From Bacillota bacterium (GTDB lineage Bacteria > Bacillota > Clostridia > Christensenellales > SZUA-584): DNA of 64,000 nucleotides. A model generated the notes under the pieces. It saw only the letters and a list, made by a program, of their open reading frames with translations. It made no database searches and was not told the DNA's origin. The stretch is from assembly GCA_023436115.1 (NCBI GenBank), contig JAEZKQ010000030.1:124001-188000 (forward strand), in the 5' to 3' direction. A program made the position numbers and the translations under genes. Below, one piece after another: positions 51,225 to 59,539 of the stretch (positions are counted from its first letter, which is position 1; every line of letters starts with the position of its first letter).

Positions 51225-51254
51225 TAGTATGCCCATTTTGAAAGCACATATGGA
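51225..51254 (-). promoter_or_regulatory. SigG/SigF-type promoter
   Basis: On the minus strand TCCATA (51254-51249), 17 bases, then CATACTA (51231-51225), matching the forespore consensus TGMATA-N17/18-CATACTA at all but one -35 position. Confidence 0.7.
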
Positions 51255-51280
51255 ATATTAAAATTGGAAAAATGGGTTCT

Positions 51281-51844
51281 TTAGTAAATCACAAAATAGT
51301 ATGAAACAATAGCAGCGATGGCTGATCCAATAATATTGCATAGGAGATCAAAGTCTGTATCCTTTAAATTTCTCTGCATTTTTATATTCGTCTTAGCCTT
51401 CATCATTTTATCCATTCCAAACTCTATCAATTCAAATATCGTGCTGACCGCGATTCCTAAAACAAACACAAAAATTGCACTGAAAATCTTAGGGCTTACC
51501 CGAGGATTCATTAGAGCTCTTAATAAGCAATAAAAAAATATTGCATAAGCAAAAGAACCATAGGCGTGAAGATACCTGTCAAAAATATGCGACCTCATAA
51601 AGAGATCTTTGTAGTAACCAAAATAGGTTTGAATGATCAATGCGATAATGACAAGACTGAGCACCAGATATGGGACTTCAATGTTAAAAATGAATTGGGC
51701 GACCACATATAAGAAAAAGAGGAGATAGCTTGTTATAACGGCTTTTAAATATTGCTTATTCTTTTCCTTAGCAAAGTGATAGATGATATATGCTTCAATT
51801 AAGGTAAAGAATACAAATATAATTAAAAATACCGTCGTATTCAA
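51281..51844 (-). CDS. DUF2238-like multipass membrane protein
   Basis: About 187 residues with five or six hydrophobic helices. The conserved polar stretches FDRYLHAYGSFAYAIFF, IFELIEFGMDKMM and KDTDFDLLCNIIGSAIAAI resemble the YjdF/DUF2238 family of unknown function. The likely start is TTG at 51844, since GAGGTG lies just upstream inside the longer reading. No partner gene is obvious. Confidence 0.75.
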   Translation of the reverse strand: MNTTVFLIIFVFFTLIEAYIIYHFAKEKNKQYLKAVITSYLLFFLYVVAQFIFNIEVPYLVLSLVIIALIIQTYFGYYKDLFMRSHIFDRYLHAYGSFAYAIFFYCLLRALMNPRVSPKIFSAIFVFVLGIAVSTIFELIEFGMDKMMKAKTNIKMQRNLKDTDFDLLCNIIGSAIAAIVSYYFVIY

Positions 51845-51996
51845 TTCGCACCTCATTTTAAATTAATGGCTTAATAAATCAGACGGTATTATCATGTTTT
51901 AAAACGAAAATAATATTCCTTTAAAAAAACCGTTGACTCTTTATCATCTCAATATCTGATTTTATATGCCTCACGACGTATATTTTATGTAGGGTA

Positions 51997-52179
51997 TTAA
52001 ATGAGGGAGCTTTCGTCGCCGCCGCTTGGTTTGGTGTTGTTTTTAACAGACACCCCTCTAGGGCAAACTCTGGCCAGGGATATTTTCAAAACGATGCCAT
52101 TTTTGAGGTTGGAACTGCAGGTATTGATTCTGTTCCTACAAGGATTGAAAGTCTTGGATACAATACGGATAATACTTGA
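51997..52179 (+). pseudogene. Protein-like fragment, possible C-terminal gene remnant
   Basis: In this frame the DNA reads NEGAFVAAAWFGVVFNRH, then SGQGYFQNDAIFEVGTAG and IDSVPTRIESLGYNTDNT before a TGA at 52177. The composition and ending look like the C-terminus of a real protein, but there is no start codon or ribosome site and the upstream reading degrades. A different-frame ORF with an ATG at 52001 overlaps it and looks random. I do not recognise the parent. Confidence 0.35.
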
Positions 52180-52226
52180 TATATTTGGATAACACGAAAG
52201 CTAAAATACAGTGCGGTTATCGTAAC

Positions 52227-52258
52227 AAAAAACCGGCTTGTTCATAAGAGCCGGTTTC
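52227..52258 (-). terminator. Terminator of tlp
   Basis: Minus strand AAACCGGCT-N10-AGCCGGTTT followed by TTTTG. Confidence 0.85.
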
Positions 52259-52266
52259 TCTTTAAA

Positions 52267-52509
52267 TCATTTATGCCGTTTATTTCTTGTGTTTGCTTCA
52301 TCCTTGATTTCTTCGCGCATACCGTCAAGCGCTTGTCTTCGTCTGTCGTTTTTTTCTGAGAGCGTTTTTTTCATTTTTTCATCCGGGGTTTCAGCTATCA
52401 TTTCCTCTGCCGCTTCCATATTATGAATCGTCATATCGATGTTGCGTTGGATTCTGTCCACATTGTCATCGCGGTTATCAGGATTTGGCCTGTTATTATG
52501 CTTTTTCAT
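52267..52509 (-). CDS. tlp: Small acid-soluble spore protein Tlp
   Basis: An 80-residue thioredoxin-like (Tlp) spore protein, very hydrophilic. Family marks: NPDNRDDNVDRIQRNIDMTI, the central EEMIAETPDEKMKKTLSEKN and the ending RRQALDGMREEIKDEANTRN. The ATG at 52509 follows AAGGGAGAG. Third spore gene within about 3.3 kb. Confidence 0.92.
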   Translation of the reverse strand: MKKHNNRPNPDNRDDNVDRIQRNIDMTIHNMEAAEEMIAETPDEKMKKTLSEKNDRRRQALDGMREEIKDEANTRNKRHK

Positions 52510-52593
52510 GGAATCTCTCCCTTGCAAATTACTCTGTCATTATTTTGCGCCGGGAGTTTATTTTTATGTAAGGATATCAAATGTTAAATTGAA

Positions 52594-53016
52594 TCAGAAA
52601 ACAGCCTTATCTTCTTTATGTGTTTTGTCATAGTAATATTGCATGACATCTCTTCTTGTTACGATGCCTATAAAAAGTCCACGGTCATCAGTGACAGGAA
52701 TAAAGTTCTGGTTCATCGCCATAAGAAGCAAATCTTCGATTGCTGCATTTACGTTGACGGGAACGTTCTGGCGTCCGTTAAGGATGTCCTTCACATAAAA
52801 CTGCTCTCTTTCGTGATTTGTAAAAGCATTGTGTTTCAATATTGCCCACAACAAATCACCTTCACTGAGCGTGCCTGCATAAGTGCCGTCGTGATCGATA
52901 ACAGGAATGGCTGAGAAACCGTAGTTTTTCATTTTTTCCAACGCCTGACGTAATGTGAAATGATTATAGATGTATTTAATATCACCCTTTGGTTTTAAAA
53001 AAAAGAGTATGTTCAT
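52594..53016 (-). CDS. CBS-domain protein
   Basis: A 140-residue protein of two CBS motifs: the first around LRQALEKMKNYGFSAIPVID (about 23-42), the second around AIEDLLLMAMNQNFIPVTDD (about 93-112) with RRDVMQYYYD at the end. Such Bateman modules bind adenosine nucleotides and regulate a partner. It has no attached effector domain. ATG 53016 follows GGAG by six bases. Confidence 0.88.
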   Translation of the reverse strand: MNILFFLKPKGDIKYIYNHFTLRQALEKMKNYGFSAIPVIDHDGTYAGTLSEGDLLWAILKHNAFTNHEREQFYVKDILNGRQNVPVNVNAAIEDLLLMAMNQNFIPVTDDRGLFIGIVTRRDVMQYYYDKTHKEDKAVF

Positions 53017-53192
53017 GATGCTCCATTCCTTGTGTATCTTACGCAAAGCTTCTTTCTTCAGTTAACGTTATAACATATTTGAATCCATTGCTTCAAGCCG
53101 CTCAATTCAAAATTCACAGACTATTCTTAAAACTTAATAAATTATAAAGGATATTTTCGATCTTCATGACGCTATTTGCTATAAAAATGAAA

Positions 53193-53212
53193 TAGCCCGC
53201 AAATGCGGGCTA
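53193..53212 (-). terminator. Terminator of the LCP gene
   Basis: Minus strand TAGCCCGCA-TT-TGCGGGCTA followed by TTTCATTTTTA, just past the stop. Confidence 0.85.
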
Positions 53213-53224
53213 ATGAGGGCTGCT

Positions 53225-54265
53225 TTATTCCAAAAAACCATGAAGCTTTGCGATTTCAGTATCGAAATCCTCGGGCTGAACAACAGACATTTTTTTATAA
53301 CGGCCATTCTGAAATTTATCAGGATATCTGAACTTTTCAATTTCACTGCCCTGCATCCCTTTCACGGTGGTGGCTATATCTAACATCGTTCCGGCGTTCA
53401 TATCTGTACGAACGTATTCAGAGAGTGTACCGATAAGCCCCGGAATTTCAACAACATCGATGTCTTTTACTTTTTTAAACAAACCAGATAAGACTCGCTG
53501 CTGCCGTAAAACACGCTCCTGATCTCCGCCGATTTTACGAATTCTCATATAAGCCACAGCCTGACGGCCATTTAAATGCTGCATGCCGGAATTTTTGACA
53601 CGTTCAACGCTGTTGTTGGGATCTAAAGCGTTGACCTCGTCAATGGATTTGTTTAAATTTTTAATCTCCGCGCTAGATAATTCGACATCCACACCGCCTA
53701 GAGCATCAATGATATCTTCCATGCCATAAAAATTGACGACCATATAATAATCCGGAGAGAGGCCAAGACTTTTTGATAAAGTATCCTTTGCAAGCTCTGC
53801 ACTTCCGTACATAAACGCAGTATTGATTTTATTATAATCATGTCCTTGTATAGGCACAAGGGTATCTCTCATTATAGAAACGAGCTTTAGCGAATTATTA
53901 TTCTTGTCGATTCTTAAATACATTAATACATCGGAGCGGCCCGTAAACTTGGTGACGTCTCTGTTATCAACGCCTACAAGCATAATATCGGTAACGCCTT
54001 CACCCTTAGCAATGCTGGGTGCATTACCATTTGAGTAAGTCACCTCAGGTAAACCTTCAGCTTCAGGATCAACATCAAAATCATTTTCTGTGATCTCACT
54101 GGGATCAAATCCTAAATCGCCTGTCAGTTTTTCATAATTCATCCAGACATAAATGCCGAAACCAATCAGCAATACAATAAGCACACAAAAGATGATTGCC
54201 AATGTTTTAATTGTTTTTTTTCGTCCAGATTTTTTACCGGCTTGCGGTCTTTTTTCTACGTACAT
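53225..54265 (-). CDS. LytR-CpsA-Psr (LCP) family wall-polymer ligase
   Basis: A 346-residue type II membrane protein: basic start, one helix (about 22-45), then the extracellular LCP domain. Catalytic features are DVLMYLRIDKNNNSLKLVS in the strand region, the arginine of SIMRDTLVPI, and YNKINTAFMYG; the later QAVAYMRIRKIGGDQERVLRQQ in part (RIRKIGGDQ, RQQRVL) completes the family. These enzymes attach anionic glycopolymers to peptidoglycan. Monocistronic. Confidence 0.93.
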   Translation of the reverse strand: MYVEKRPQAGKKSGRKKTIKTLAIIFCVLIVLLIGFGIYVWMNYEKLTGDLGFDPSEITENDFDVDPEAEGLPEVTYSNGNAPSIAKGEGVTDIMLVGVDNRDVTKFTGRSDVLMYLRIDKNNNSLKLVSIMRDTLVPIQGHDYNKINTAFMYGSAELAKDTLSKSLGLSPDYYMVVNFYGMEDIIDALGGVDVELSSAEIKNLNKSIDEVNALDPNNSVERVKNSGMQHLNGRQAVAYMRIRKIGGDQERVLRQQRVLSGLFKKVKDIDVVEIPGLIGTLSEYVRTDMNAGTMLDIATTVKGMQGSEIEKFRYPDKFQNGRYKKMSVVQPEDFDTEIAKLHGFLE

Positions 54266-54736
54266 TTTTATTTTCCTTTATACTAATAATCTAAGTATTA
54301 AAAACTTAACTATCTTTACAGTTAAAGATAACCATGTTATTTAGTTATTATAGATGCTTATAATGCATTACGCAAGTTTTTATTAATAATCAGTAAAGTG
54401 TTAATACAATGTTCACACTTGTCCTTTCTTAGACATAATGAATAAAAACTGGACGATCATATTAATTGCCTGGCCAATATTCATTCATCCGAAATGGTCT
54501 GCATTGTCTTACCTTCCCAGATAGCACTTAACGTCGTGTTAACAACGATACGCCCCGGTGTAATATCAATAATTGATAAACGTTCAAGTAATGTGAATAA
54601 GCTTTGCAAGCATCGTTAGCGCGTGAGTAATTTGTAAAGAACGAATTCGCCTATGCTCGCACCAATTCTCTTTCAATTTCGTAATATAGTATAGTCTGAT
54701 ATCAAGGCTTAAAATCATATTATGGAGGTGTTGGTT
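54266..54736. other. Gene-free stretch
   Basis: 471 bases between the divergent LCP and Gly/Cys genes. It must contain both promoters. ATATAGTA near 54682 resembles a SigK -10 without a good AC at the right spacing. No ORF with a ribosome site, tRNA or strong hairpin was seen. Confidence 0.4.
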
Positions 54737-54943
54737 ATGGGAAATGGCTTTGGATTCGGCGGCTGGGGCGGTAATAGCTGCTGCTGTATCATTCTTATAC
54801 TGTTAATCTGTTGTTGTTGCGGCAACGGGTTTGGCGGTATTGAAGGTGGTGGTTTTGGCGGGAACTGCTGCTGCTGGATTATTATTATCTTATTGCTGTG
54901 TTGCTGCTGTGGCGGAAATGGCGCATTCGGTGCGCAATGCTAA
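54737..54943 (+). CDS. Gly/Cys-rich two-repeat hydrophobic micro-protein
   Basis: A 68-residue protein with two copies of one unit: a Gly/Phe stretch, then NSCCCIILILLICCCCG and NCCCWIIIILLLCCCCG. Each unit has CCC, seven or eight aliphatic residues and CCCC. GGAGGTG six bases before the ATG supports 54737 as start. The pattern is like small Gly-rich hydrophobic spore proteins (YjcZ type), but the cysteine clusters set it apart. A role in disulfide cross-linking, for example in the spore coat, is inference. Confidence 0.75.
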   Translation: MGNGFGFGGWGGNSCCCIILILLICCCCGNGFGGIEGGGFGGNCCCWIIIILLLCCCCGGNGAFGAQC

Positions 54944-55075
54944 AAGCGTCAGAATATAAATTTTTTCAATAACCTCACAATGACAATGCGATTGGCAATG
55001 TACATACTTAGAGAGTTATTATTTTGGGCTTTATACAGCCCATATTTTTATCATCTCAATTTTTAATACTGCTAT

Positions 55076-55435
55076 TTATAAATTGATATGAAAAAAAGTA
55101 GAAATGCTCTCTATCGGAATTTCTGCAATCGAGCCCAGCACAGTACAGCTGTTTTTATCACGGCGTCGTTTTAAACATATTTTATAGAATGGGCAGAACC
55201 GGTTTTCGCATGTTCTGTTAACTTGCGGCGGCGGGCAGCCGATATCTGTCAATACTCTTACAATACTGTCTGAACACTCCAAAAGAATACCCGTTACAGC
55301 AGCGCCCTCCATACCTTCGCTCTCTGTAAAAATTGTGACAGTCGTACCTATGTACTGTTTGATATTTTTAACAAAAGTGTATTGATCGGGGCATGGCTCA
55401 ATTTCCACTTTAAATATATTTTCATCATCCCCCAT
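55076..55435 (-). CDS. Cys-containing beta-barrel-like protein, paralogue 1
   Basis: A 119-residue protein. Residues 22-60 (KNIKQYIGTTVTIFTESEG, then VTGILLECSDSIVRVL) and the end LGSIAEIPIESISTFFH align with the neighbour at 55557-55886. Between them is a Cys/basic insert (CENRFCPFYKICLKRRR). The strand pattern is like a small SH3/Sm-type barrel that has gained a cysteine loop. AAGGAGG lies before the ATG. Function unknown; coat protein suspected from its neighbour. Confidence 0.75.
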   Translation of the reverse strand: MGDDENIFKVEIEPCPDQYTFVKNIKQYIGTTVTIFTESEGMEGAAVTGILLECSDSIVRVLTDIGCPPPQVNRTCENRFCPFYKICLKRRRDKNSCTVLGSIAEIPIESISTFFHINL

Positions 55436-55497
55436 ACAAGGTTCCTCCTTTTACAACAGAGCTTAATACATCTTTATTCTGATTTGGCTGCTTTGTG

Positions 55498-55526
55498 ATA
55501 AAAAAGCCCCCTATGAAGGGAGCTTA
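55498..55526 (-). terminator. Terminator of the paralogue-2 gene
   Basis: Minus strand AAGCTCCCTT and AGGGGGCTTTTTT form an imperfect stem followed by a T-run. Confidence 0.7.
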
Positions 55527-55556
55527 ATGAAATATAAATCAATATGCTATAAAGTA

Positions 55557-55886
55557 TTATACGGCATTGTGAACAAACGCAGCAATTCTATCAACCGGAA
55601 TGTCAGCAACAGACCCTACATTGCTTACGAAGCCACATCTGTTGTTAGGCCGAAATCCGTTACAGAAGCACGGACAATGAGATGAATTACACGCACTTCC
55701 CAAAGAACAACAGGGAGCAGGTCCAATGCATGTAACCAAACGGACAAAACAGGGATTACACATGATCACAACACCTGTAATACCGCATCCTGATTCTCCG
55801 CCGCTTGTTGTATATATTGTAACAGTTTGACCTGTAAAGTTAGCAAGGTGTTCAACGAGGTTTTCTGTATATACGTTTCCTACCAT
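55557..55886 (-). CDS. Cys-rich beta-barrel-like protein, paralogue 2, SigK-type promoter
   Basis: A 109-residue paralogue of the previous gene: FTGQTVTIYTTSGGESGCG, ITGVVIMCNPCFVRLVTCIG and the end VGSVADIPVDRIAAFVHNAV correspond segment by segment. The central insert is extremely cysteine-rich (PAPCCSLGSACNSSHCPCFC). AAAGGAG precedes the ATG, and an exact SigK promoter lies 37 bases upstream, indicating late mother-cell expression and a probable spore-coat location. Confidence 0.8.
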   Translation of the reverse strand: MVGNVYTENLVEHLANFTGQTVTIYTTSGGESGCGITGVVIMCNPCFVRLVTCIGPAPCCSLGSACNSSHCPCFCNGFRPNNRCGFVSNVGSVADIPVDRIAAFVHNAV

Positions 55887-55922
55887 AATTAGAGCTCCTT
55901 TCTCTTGTTGCTATACTTGTTG

Positions 55923-55950
55923 TATTCTATGTTAAACTACTCAAATATGT
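55923..55950 (-). promoter_or_regulatory. SigK-type promoter of paralogue 2
   Basis: On the minus strand AC (55950-55949), 17 bases, then CATAGAATA (55931-55923), an exact match to AC-N16/17-CATANNNTA. Confidence 0.7.
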
Positions 55951-56409
55951 TACATGGAATCATAGCTAGTGTAAGTCTATGGTTCTTTGAATAATTATGT
56001 GTTAATAAGATATGGTAGTTAAATATGAGCACTGAATTGTATACGCGAAATCAGAAAAGATGCAATCAATAGCAGCATCTTTCCTGATTAATCCTTATTT
56101 TATTGATTCTACAAGCATGAAGCCTCATAAGATCTCAACGCCTTGACACAGATTCCATGATTGAACTGATGTCTGTGTTGTTGTCTTTTGGGCTGAGAAA
56201 GATTTATTTAAATCAAAAGCTATATAGAATAGCTTTTTACCAAGCATGAATGATCTATTAATCTGTCTATATGGCTCTAAGATTAATAAATATTCTGCAA
56301 TATATCTTCCGCGTCCGCATCGTTTGAACGCAACTTTTGTTAAAGATGGCAATGCGGCTTTCTGAATTTTTCAAGAAAATCAACATACAGATCATTATGG
56401 CACCTTAAC
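55951..56409. other. Gene-free or decayed stretch
   Basis: Contains one minus-strand reading at 56125-56352 (landmark GRGRYIAEYLLILEPYRQ) that has a TTG start and no ribosome site. It might be the remnant of a gene, but nothing identifies it. Otherwise A/T-rich with no RNA gene seen. Confidence 0.35.
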
Positions 56410-56649
56410 TTAAAGCTCATCTGAGATCATCTGTTTGATTTCTTTTTGCTTTGGCAGCCTTCCCGTTGATTTCACCTTGCCATTGATGATGAGCCCCGGT
56501 GTGCTCATAATACCTGCTTTCATGATTTCGGCCATATCGGTAATATACAGAACATTCGCATCGACGTTTAATTCCTTTACGGCCTTCATTGTTAATTCAA
56601 GTAACTTTTTGCAGGTGGTACACCCTGCTCCCAAAACCTTAATTTCCAT
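56410..56649 (-). CDS. Small redox-active thioredoxin-fold protein
   Basis: A 79-residue minimal thioredoxin/glutaredoxin-like protein (MTH895/TM0996 type) with the redox pair in GAGCTTCKKL (Cys10 and Cys13) and the cis-proline loop GIMSTPGLIINGK. AAGGAGAATG upstream of the ATG. Commonly encoded next to ArsP-like permeases; here it is the last gene of the arsenic cluster. Confidence 0.92.
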   Translation of the reverse strand: MEIKVLGAGCTTCKKLLELTMKAVKELNVDANVLYITDMAEIMKAGIMSTPGLIINGKVKSTGRLPKQKEIKQMISDEL

Positions 56650-56771
56650 GACATTCTCCTTTTATAACATGAAATCTTCGATAATCTCTTTAAGTGTAAG
56701 GGCTTTTTCTAACTTTGCCGTATGAATAATGAAGCCTTGGATTTTATCATATGGTCTCCCACAATTTTAGC

Positions 56772-57776
56772 TTATATCAGCCAATAACCAAAAGCATTAA
56801 ACAGATAACCGATAATCAATATACCCACGATGACGATAGCTGCAAAGATGACGAGGAGCCTAAACTTCACGACTTTTTTAAGCAGTATCATAGAAGGCAA
56901 AGAAAGCGCTGTGACAGCCATCATAAACGACAATACAGTGCCTAACCCCACACCTTTTAATACAAGTGCTTCGGCAATGGGCAGCGTGCCGAATATATCC
57001 GCGTACATGGGGACGCCAACCAGTGTCGCGATCAGCACCGGAAACGGGGTATTGCCGCCAAGTACCGTCAAAATGATATCTTGCGGTATCCAGTTGTGTA
57101 TGGCTGCGCCGACACCAACGCCGATCAGTATATAGAGCCATACCTTCTTAATAATCGCCAACACCTGATCTATCGCGTAAACAGCCCGGTCACGACGTGT
57201 CATCTCGGGGCTTTCGATTTGGGCCGATTCATTCTGAAAGACAAACGGCTCCACATACTTTTCCAGCTTTAATTTGCTGATGAGTGTGCCGCCGACCACT
57301 GCAAGTATGATTCCCACAACGACATAAGCTATCGCGATCTTCCAATTAAATATACTCGCAAGCAGCAAAACGGATGCCAGATCGACAAGCGGCGACGATA
57401 TTAGAAAAGAAAATGTGACACCAATTGGCAGCCCCGCGCTCGTAAATCCGATGAATAAAGGTATTGATGAACAGGAGCAAAAAGGCGTGATCGTCCCAAG
57501 AAGCGCCCCCAGCGTATTCGCGCCGATGCCGTGAAATCGCCCCAAAATTTTTCTGGTGCGCTCGGGCGGAAAGTGACTTTGTATATACGATATGACGAAA
57601 ATCAGAACGGACAGCAGTATGAATATTTTTATCGTATCGTAGAGAAAGAAGTGAATACTTCCCCCTAACCGTTCCCCCACGCTTAACCCAAATACATCCT
57701 GAACAAGCCACTTAATAAGATCACTGAGCCATTGCATTTTTAAAAGCTGATTGTTCAGCCAGTTGAATATATTCAA
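56772..57776 (-). CDS. ArsP-like permease (DUF318)
   Basis: A 334-residue membrane protein with about eight to ten helices. The signature GTITPFCSCSSIPLFIGFTS (about 89-108) with paired cysteines is the mark of the ArsP/DUF318 permease family; ArsP exports trivalent organoarsenicals such as methylarsenite. The second half (GGNTPFPVLIATLVGVPMYAD) repeats the topology. It lies 27 bases downstream of acr3 in the same direction. Confidence 0.9.
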   Translation of the reverse strand: MNIFNWLNNQLLKMQWLSDLIKWLVQDVFGLSVGERLGGSIHFFLYDTIKIFILLSVLIFVISYIQSHFPPERTRKILGRFHGIGANTLGALLGTITPFCSCSSIPLFIGFTSAGLPIGVTFSFLISSPLVDLASVLLLASIFNWKIAIAYVVVGIILAVVGGTLISKLKLEKYVEPFVFQNESAQIESPEMTRRDRAVYAIDQVLAIIKKVWLYILIGVGVGAAIHNWIPQDIILTVLGGNTPFPVLIATLVGVPMYADIFGTLPIAEALVLKGVGLGTVLSFMMAVTALSLPSMILLKKVVKFRLLVIFAAIVIVGILIIGYLFNAFGYWLI

Positions 57777-57802
57777 AATAGACCCCCTTAAAGTTTAAAA
57801 TA

Positions 57803-58873
57803 TCAGTCCTTATTGACAGCTTCCGGGAACCAACCCTGTGTACGGTTGGATATACGCACGAGCGTGAGCATGACAGGCACTTCCACAAGAACGCCGACGA
57901 TCGTGGCAAGCGCTGCAGGCGATTGCAGCCCGAAAACCGAAATAGCCACCGCCACAGCCAGCTCGAAGAAATTGCTGGCACCGATCATAGCGCCCGGAGA
58001 CGCAATATTATGCGGCAATTTCCATGCCTTCCCCCAGCAATACGCGATAAAGAAAATGAGAAACGTTTGTAGGATGAGCGGCACCGCAATCAAAAGTATG
58101 TCTGTCGGCTGCTCCACGATCGTTCTGCCCTGAAACGAAAATATAATAACAAGAGTCAGCAAAAGTCCTATCACTGTGACATTACTAAACTTGGGTATAA
58201 ACTTCTTTTCGAAATATACGAGGCCTTTTCGTTTTGTAATCAAGCTGCGAGAAATCCAACCGGCCGAAAGTGGTATGACAACAAATAGTGCCACAGACAA
58301 AAACAGCGTCGCCCACGGTATACCCACTCCTTGTACGCCTACTCCGCCCCAAATAAACAACAGGCCGACGATAGGCGCAAATGCGGGAAGAATGATCAGG
58401 TCGTTCGTGGCGACCTGCACCAGCGTATGGGTGGGATTTCCCTTTGTCAGATGGCTCCAGACAAACACCATCGCGGTACAAGGAGCAGCACCTAGCAGTA
58501 TCGCCCCCGCCAGATAATCCTTTGCCGTTTCCTGCGGGATTATGGCTGCGAATATCACAAAGAAAAACAGGTAAGCAAGGCCAAACATTGTAAACGGTTT
58601 AATCAACCAGTTTGTGACCCAAGTAATGACAAGACCTTTTGGATTTTTACTGACATTTTTAATGCTAGCAAAGTCAACTTTGAGCATCATGGGGTAAATC
58701 ATGAGCCAAATCAGGATAGCGACGGGTATGGACACGTTGTAATACTCAAACTGTCCTAAAAAATCCGGTATCGCCGGAAGCCAGAGGCCAATGATCACAC
58801 CGATACCCATACATAAAATAACCCAGACAGTCAGATACTTTTCAAAAAACCCAATACCGCTTTTCTTGCTCAT
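57803..58873 (-). CDS. acr3: Arsenite efflux transporter Acr3
   Basis: A 356-residue ten-helix antiporter exporting As(III). The functional cysteine is in GAAPCTAMVFVWS (helix 4-5 region), followed by GNPTHTLVQVATNDLI; the N-terminal MSKKSGIGFFEKYLTVWV is typical. Coupled to arsR by a four-base ATGA overlap, so the repressor and pump are made together. Confidence 0.95.
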   Translation of the reverse strand: MSKKSGIGFFEKYLTVWVILCMGIGVIIGLWLPAIPDFLGQFEYYNVSIPVAILIWLMIYPMMLKVDFASIKNVSKNPKGLVITWVTNWLIKPFTMFGLAYLFFFVIFAAIIPQETAKDYLAGAILLGAAPCTAMVFVWSHLTKGNPTHTLVQVATNDLIILPAFAPIVGLLFIWGGVGVQGVGIPWATLFLSVALFVVIPLSAGWISRSLITKRKGLVYFEKKFIPKFSNVTVIGLLLTLVIIFSFQGRTIVEQPTDILLIAVPLILQTFLIFFIAYCWGKAWKLPHNIASPGAMIGASNFFELAVAVAISVFGLQSPAALATIVGVLVEVPVMLTLVRISNRTQGWFPEAVNKD

Positions 58874-59202
58874 AATGTTCCCTCCACATTTTTGTTTTCG
58901 CAGCGGTTACAAATACAATCATGCTTGGAATTCAAAAGCCTTGTGAGAAAACGCATGAGTTCCTCCCCCCGCGCTTTATTAAGGCTGTAATGCATCCATG
59001 CTCCGTCTCGCCGGGCATCCACGATACCGCATTCGGTCAGTATTTTCATGTGGTAAGATAGTGTCGGCTGCGTAATGCTGAATTGTTCGAGTATTTTACA
59101 CGCGCACATTTCTCCGCACGAAATCATATCAATGATCCTAAGACGCGTTTCATCCGATAAGGCCTTCATAATAGGAACAAACTCGGCATAATCGTACTGC
59201 AT
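58870..59202 (-). CDS. arsR: ArsR/SmtB-family arsenic-responsive repressor
   Basis: A 110-residue winged-helix repressor. The As(III)-site cysteines lie in the recognition region, SCGEMCACKILEQF (about 28-41), and QPTLSYHMKIL (about 46-56) is the DNA-binding helix. An extra cysteine tail (HDCICNRCENK) could add a ligand. AAGGAG upstream. First gene of the arsR-acr3-arsP-redoxin operon. Confidence 0.94.
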   Translation of the reverse strand: MQYDYAEFVPIMKALSDETRLRIIDMISCGEMCACKILEQFSITQPTLSYHMKILTECGIVDARRDGAWMHYSLNKARGEELMRFLTRLLNSKHDCICNRCENKNVEGTL

Positions 59203-59220
59203 ATATACGATATCTCCTTA

Positions 59221-59261
59221 TATATAGATATATCTCTATGAAATAGATAACTCTCTATATA
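59221..59261. promoter_or_regulatory. Interrupted palindrome upstream of arsR, probable ArsR operator
   Basis: TATATAGATA (59221-59230) and TCTCTATATA (59252-59261) are near-perfect inverted repeats, and the inner CTAT-GAA-ATAG is a second dyad. Position 19-59 bases before the arsR start fits autorepression. Confidence 0.65.
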
Positions 59262-59330
59262 AGTATATGCGCAAGGAATCAAATATGTCAATTTAATAAA
59301 AGAATTGATGAATTTATGTGTACCAAAAAT

Positions 59331-59528
59331 TTATAGAAGCGAATCTTTGTTTGCGATCATTAAATATATGGATGTGATGATAGCTGCAATTCCGTCTAAA
59401 AAAAGAATAATCTTAAAAAAACTATTGCCGACAAAGTTCATACCGGGGTTAAACTGATCGACAACAGCAAATGTGAGCAGCATGATAGAAAGTATAATAC
59501 AAATATGCGGCAACAGTTTTTTAAACAT
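59331..59528 (-). CDS. Small two-helix membrane protein
   Basis: A 65-residue hydrophobic protein with helices at about 6-25 and 36-58 (FFKIILFLDGIAAIITSIYL). AAGGAGG before the ATG at 59528. Immediately downstream of the phosphodiester glycosidase gene and probably co-transcribed. Function unknown. Confidence 0.75.
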   Translation of the reverse strand: MFKKLLPHICIILSIMLLTFAVVDQFNPGMNFVGNSFFKIILFLDGIAAIITSIYLMIANKDSLL

Positions 59529-59539
59529 GGAAACCTCCT

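Noticed and set aside
56125..56352. A 75-residue minus-strand ORF
   Set aside because: TTG start, no ribosome site, no recognisable family. Mentioned only as a possible remnant.
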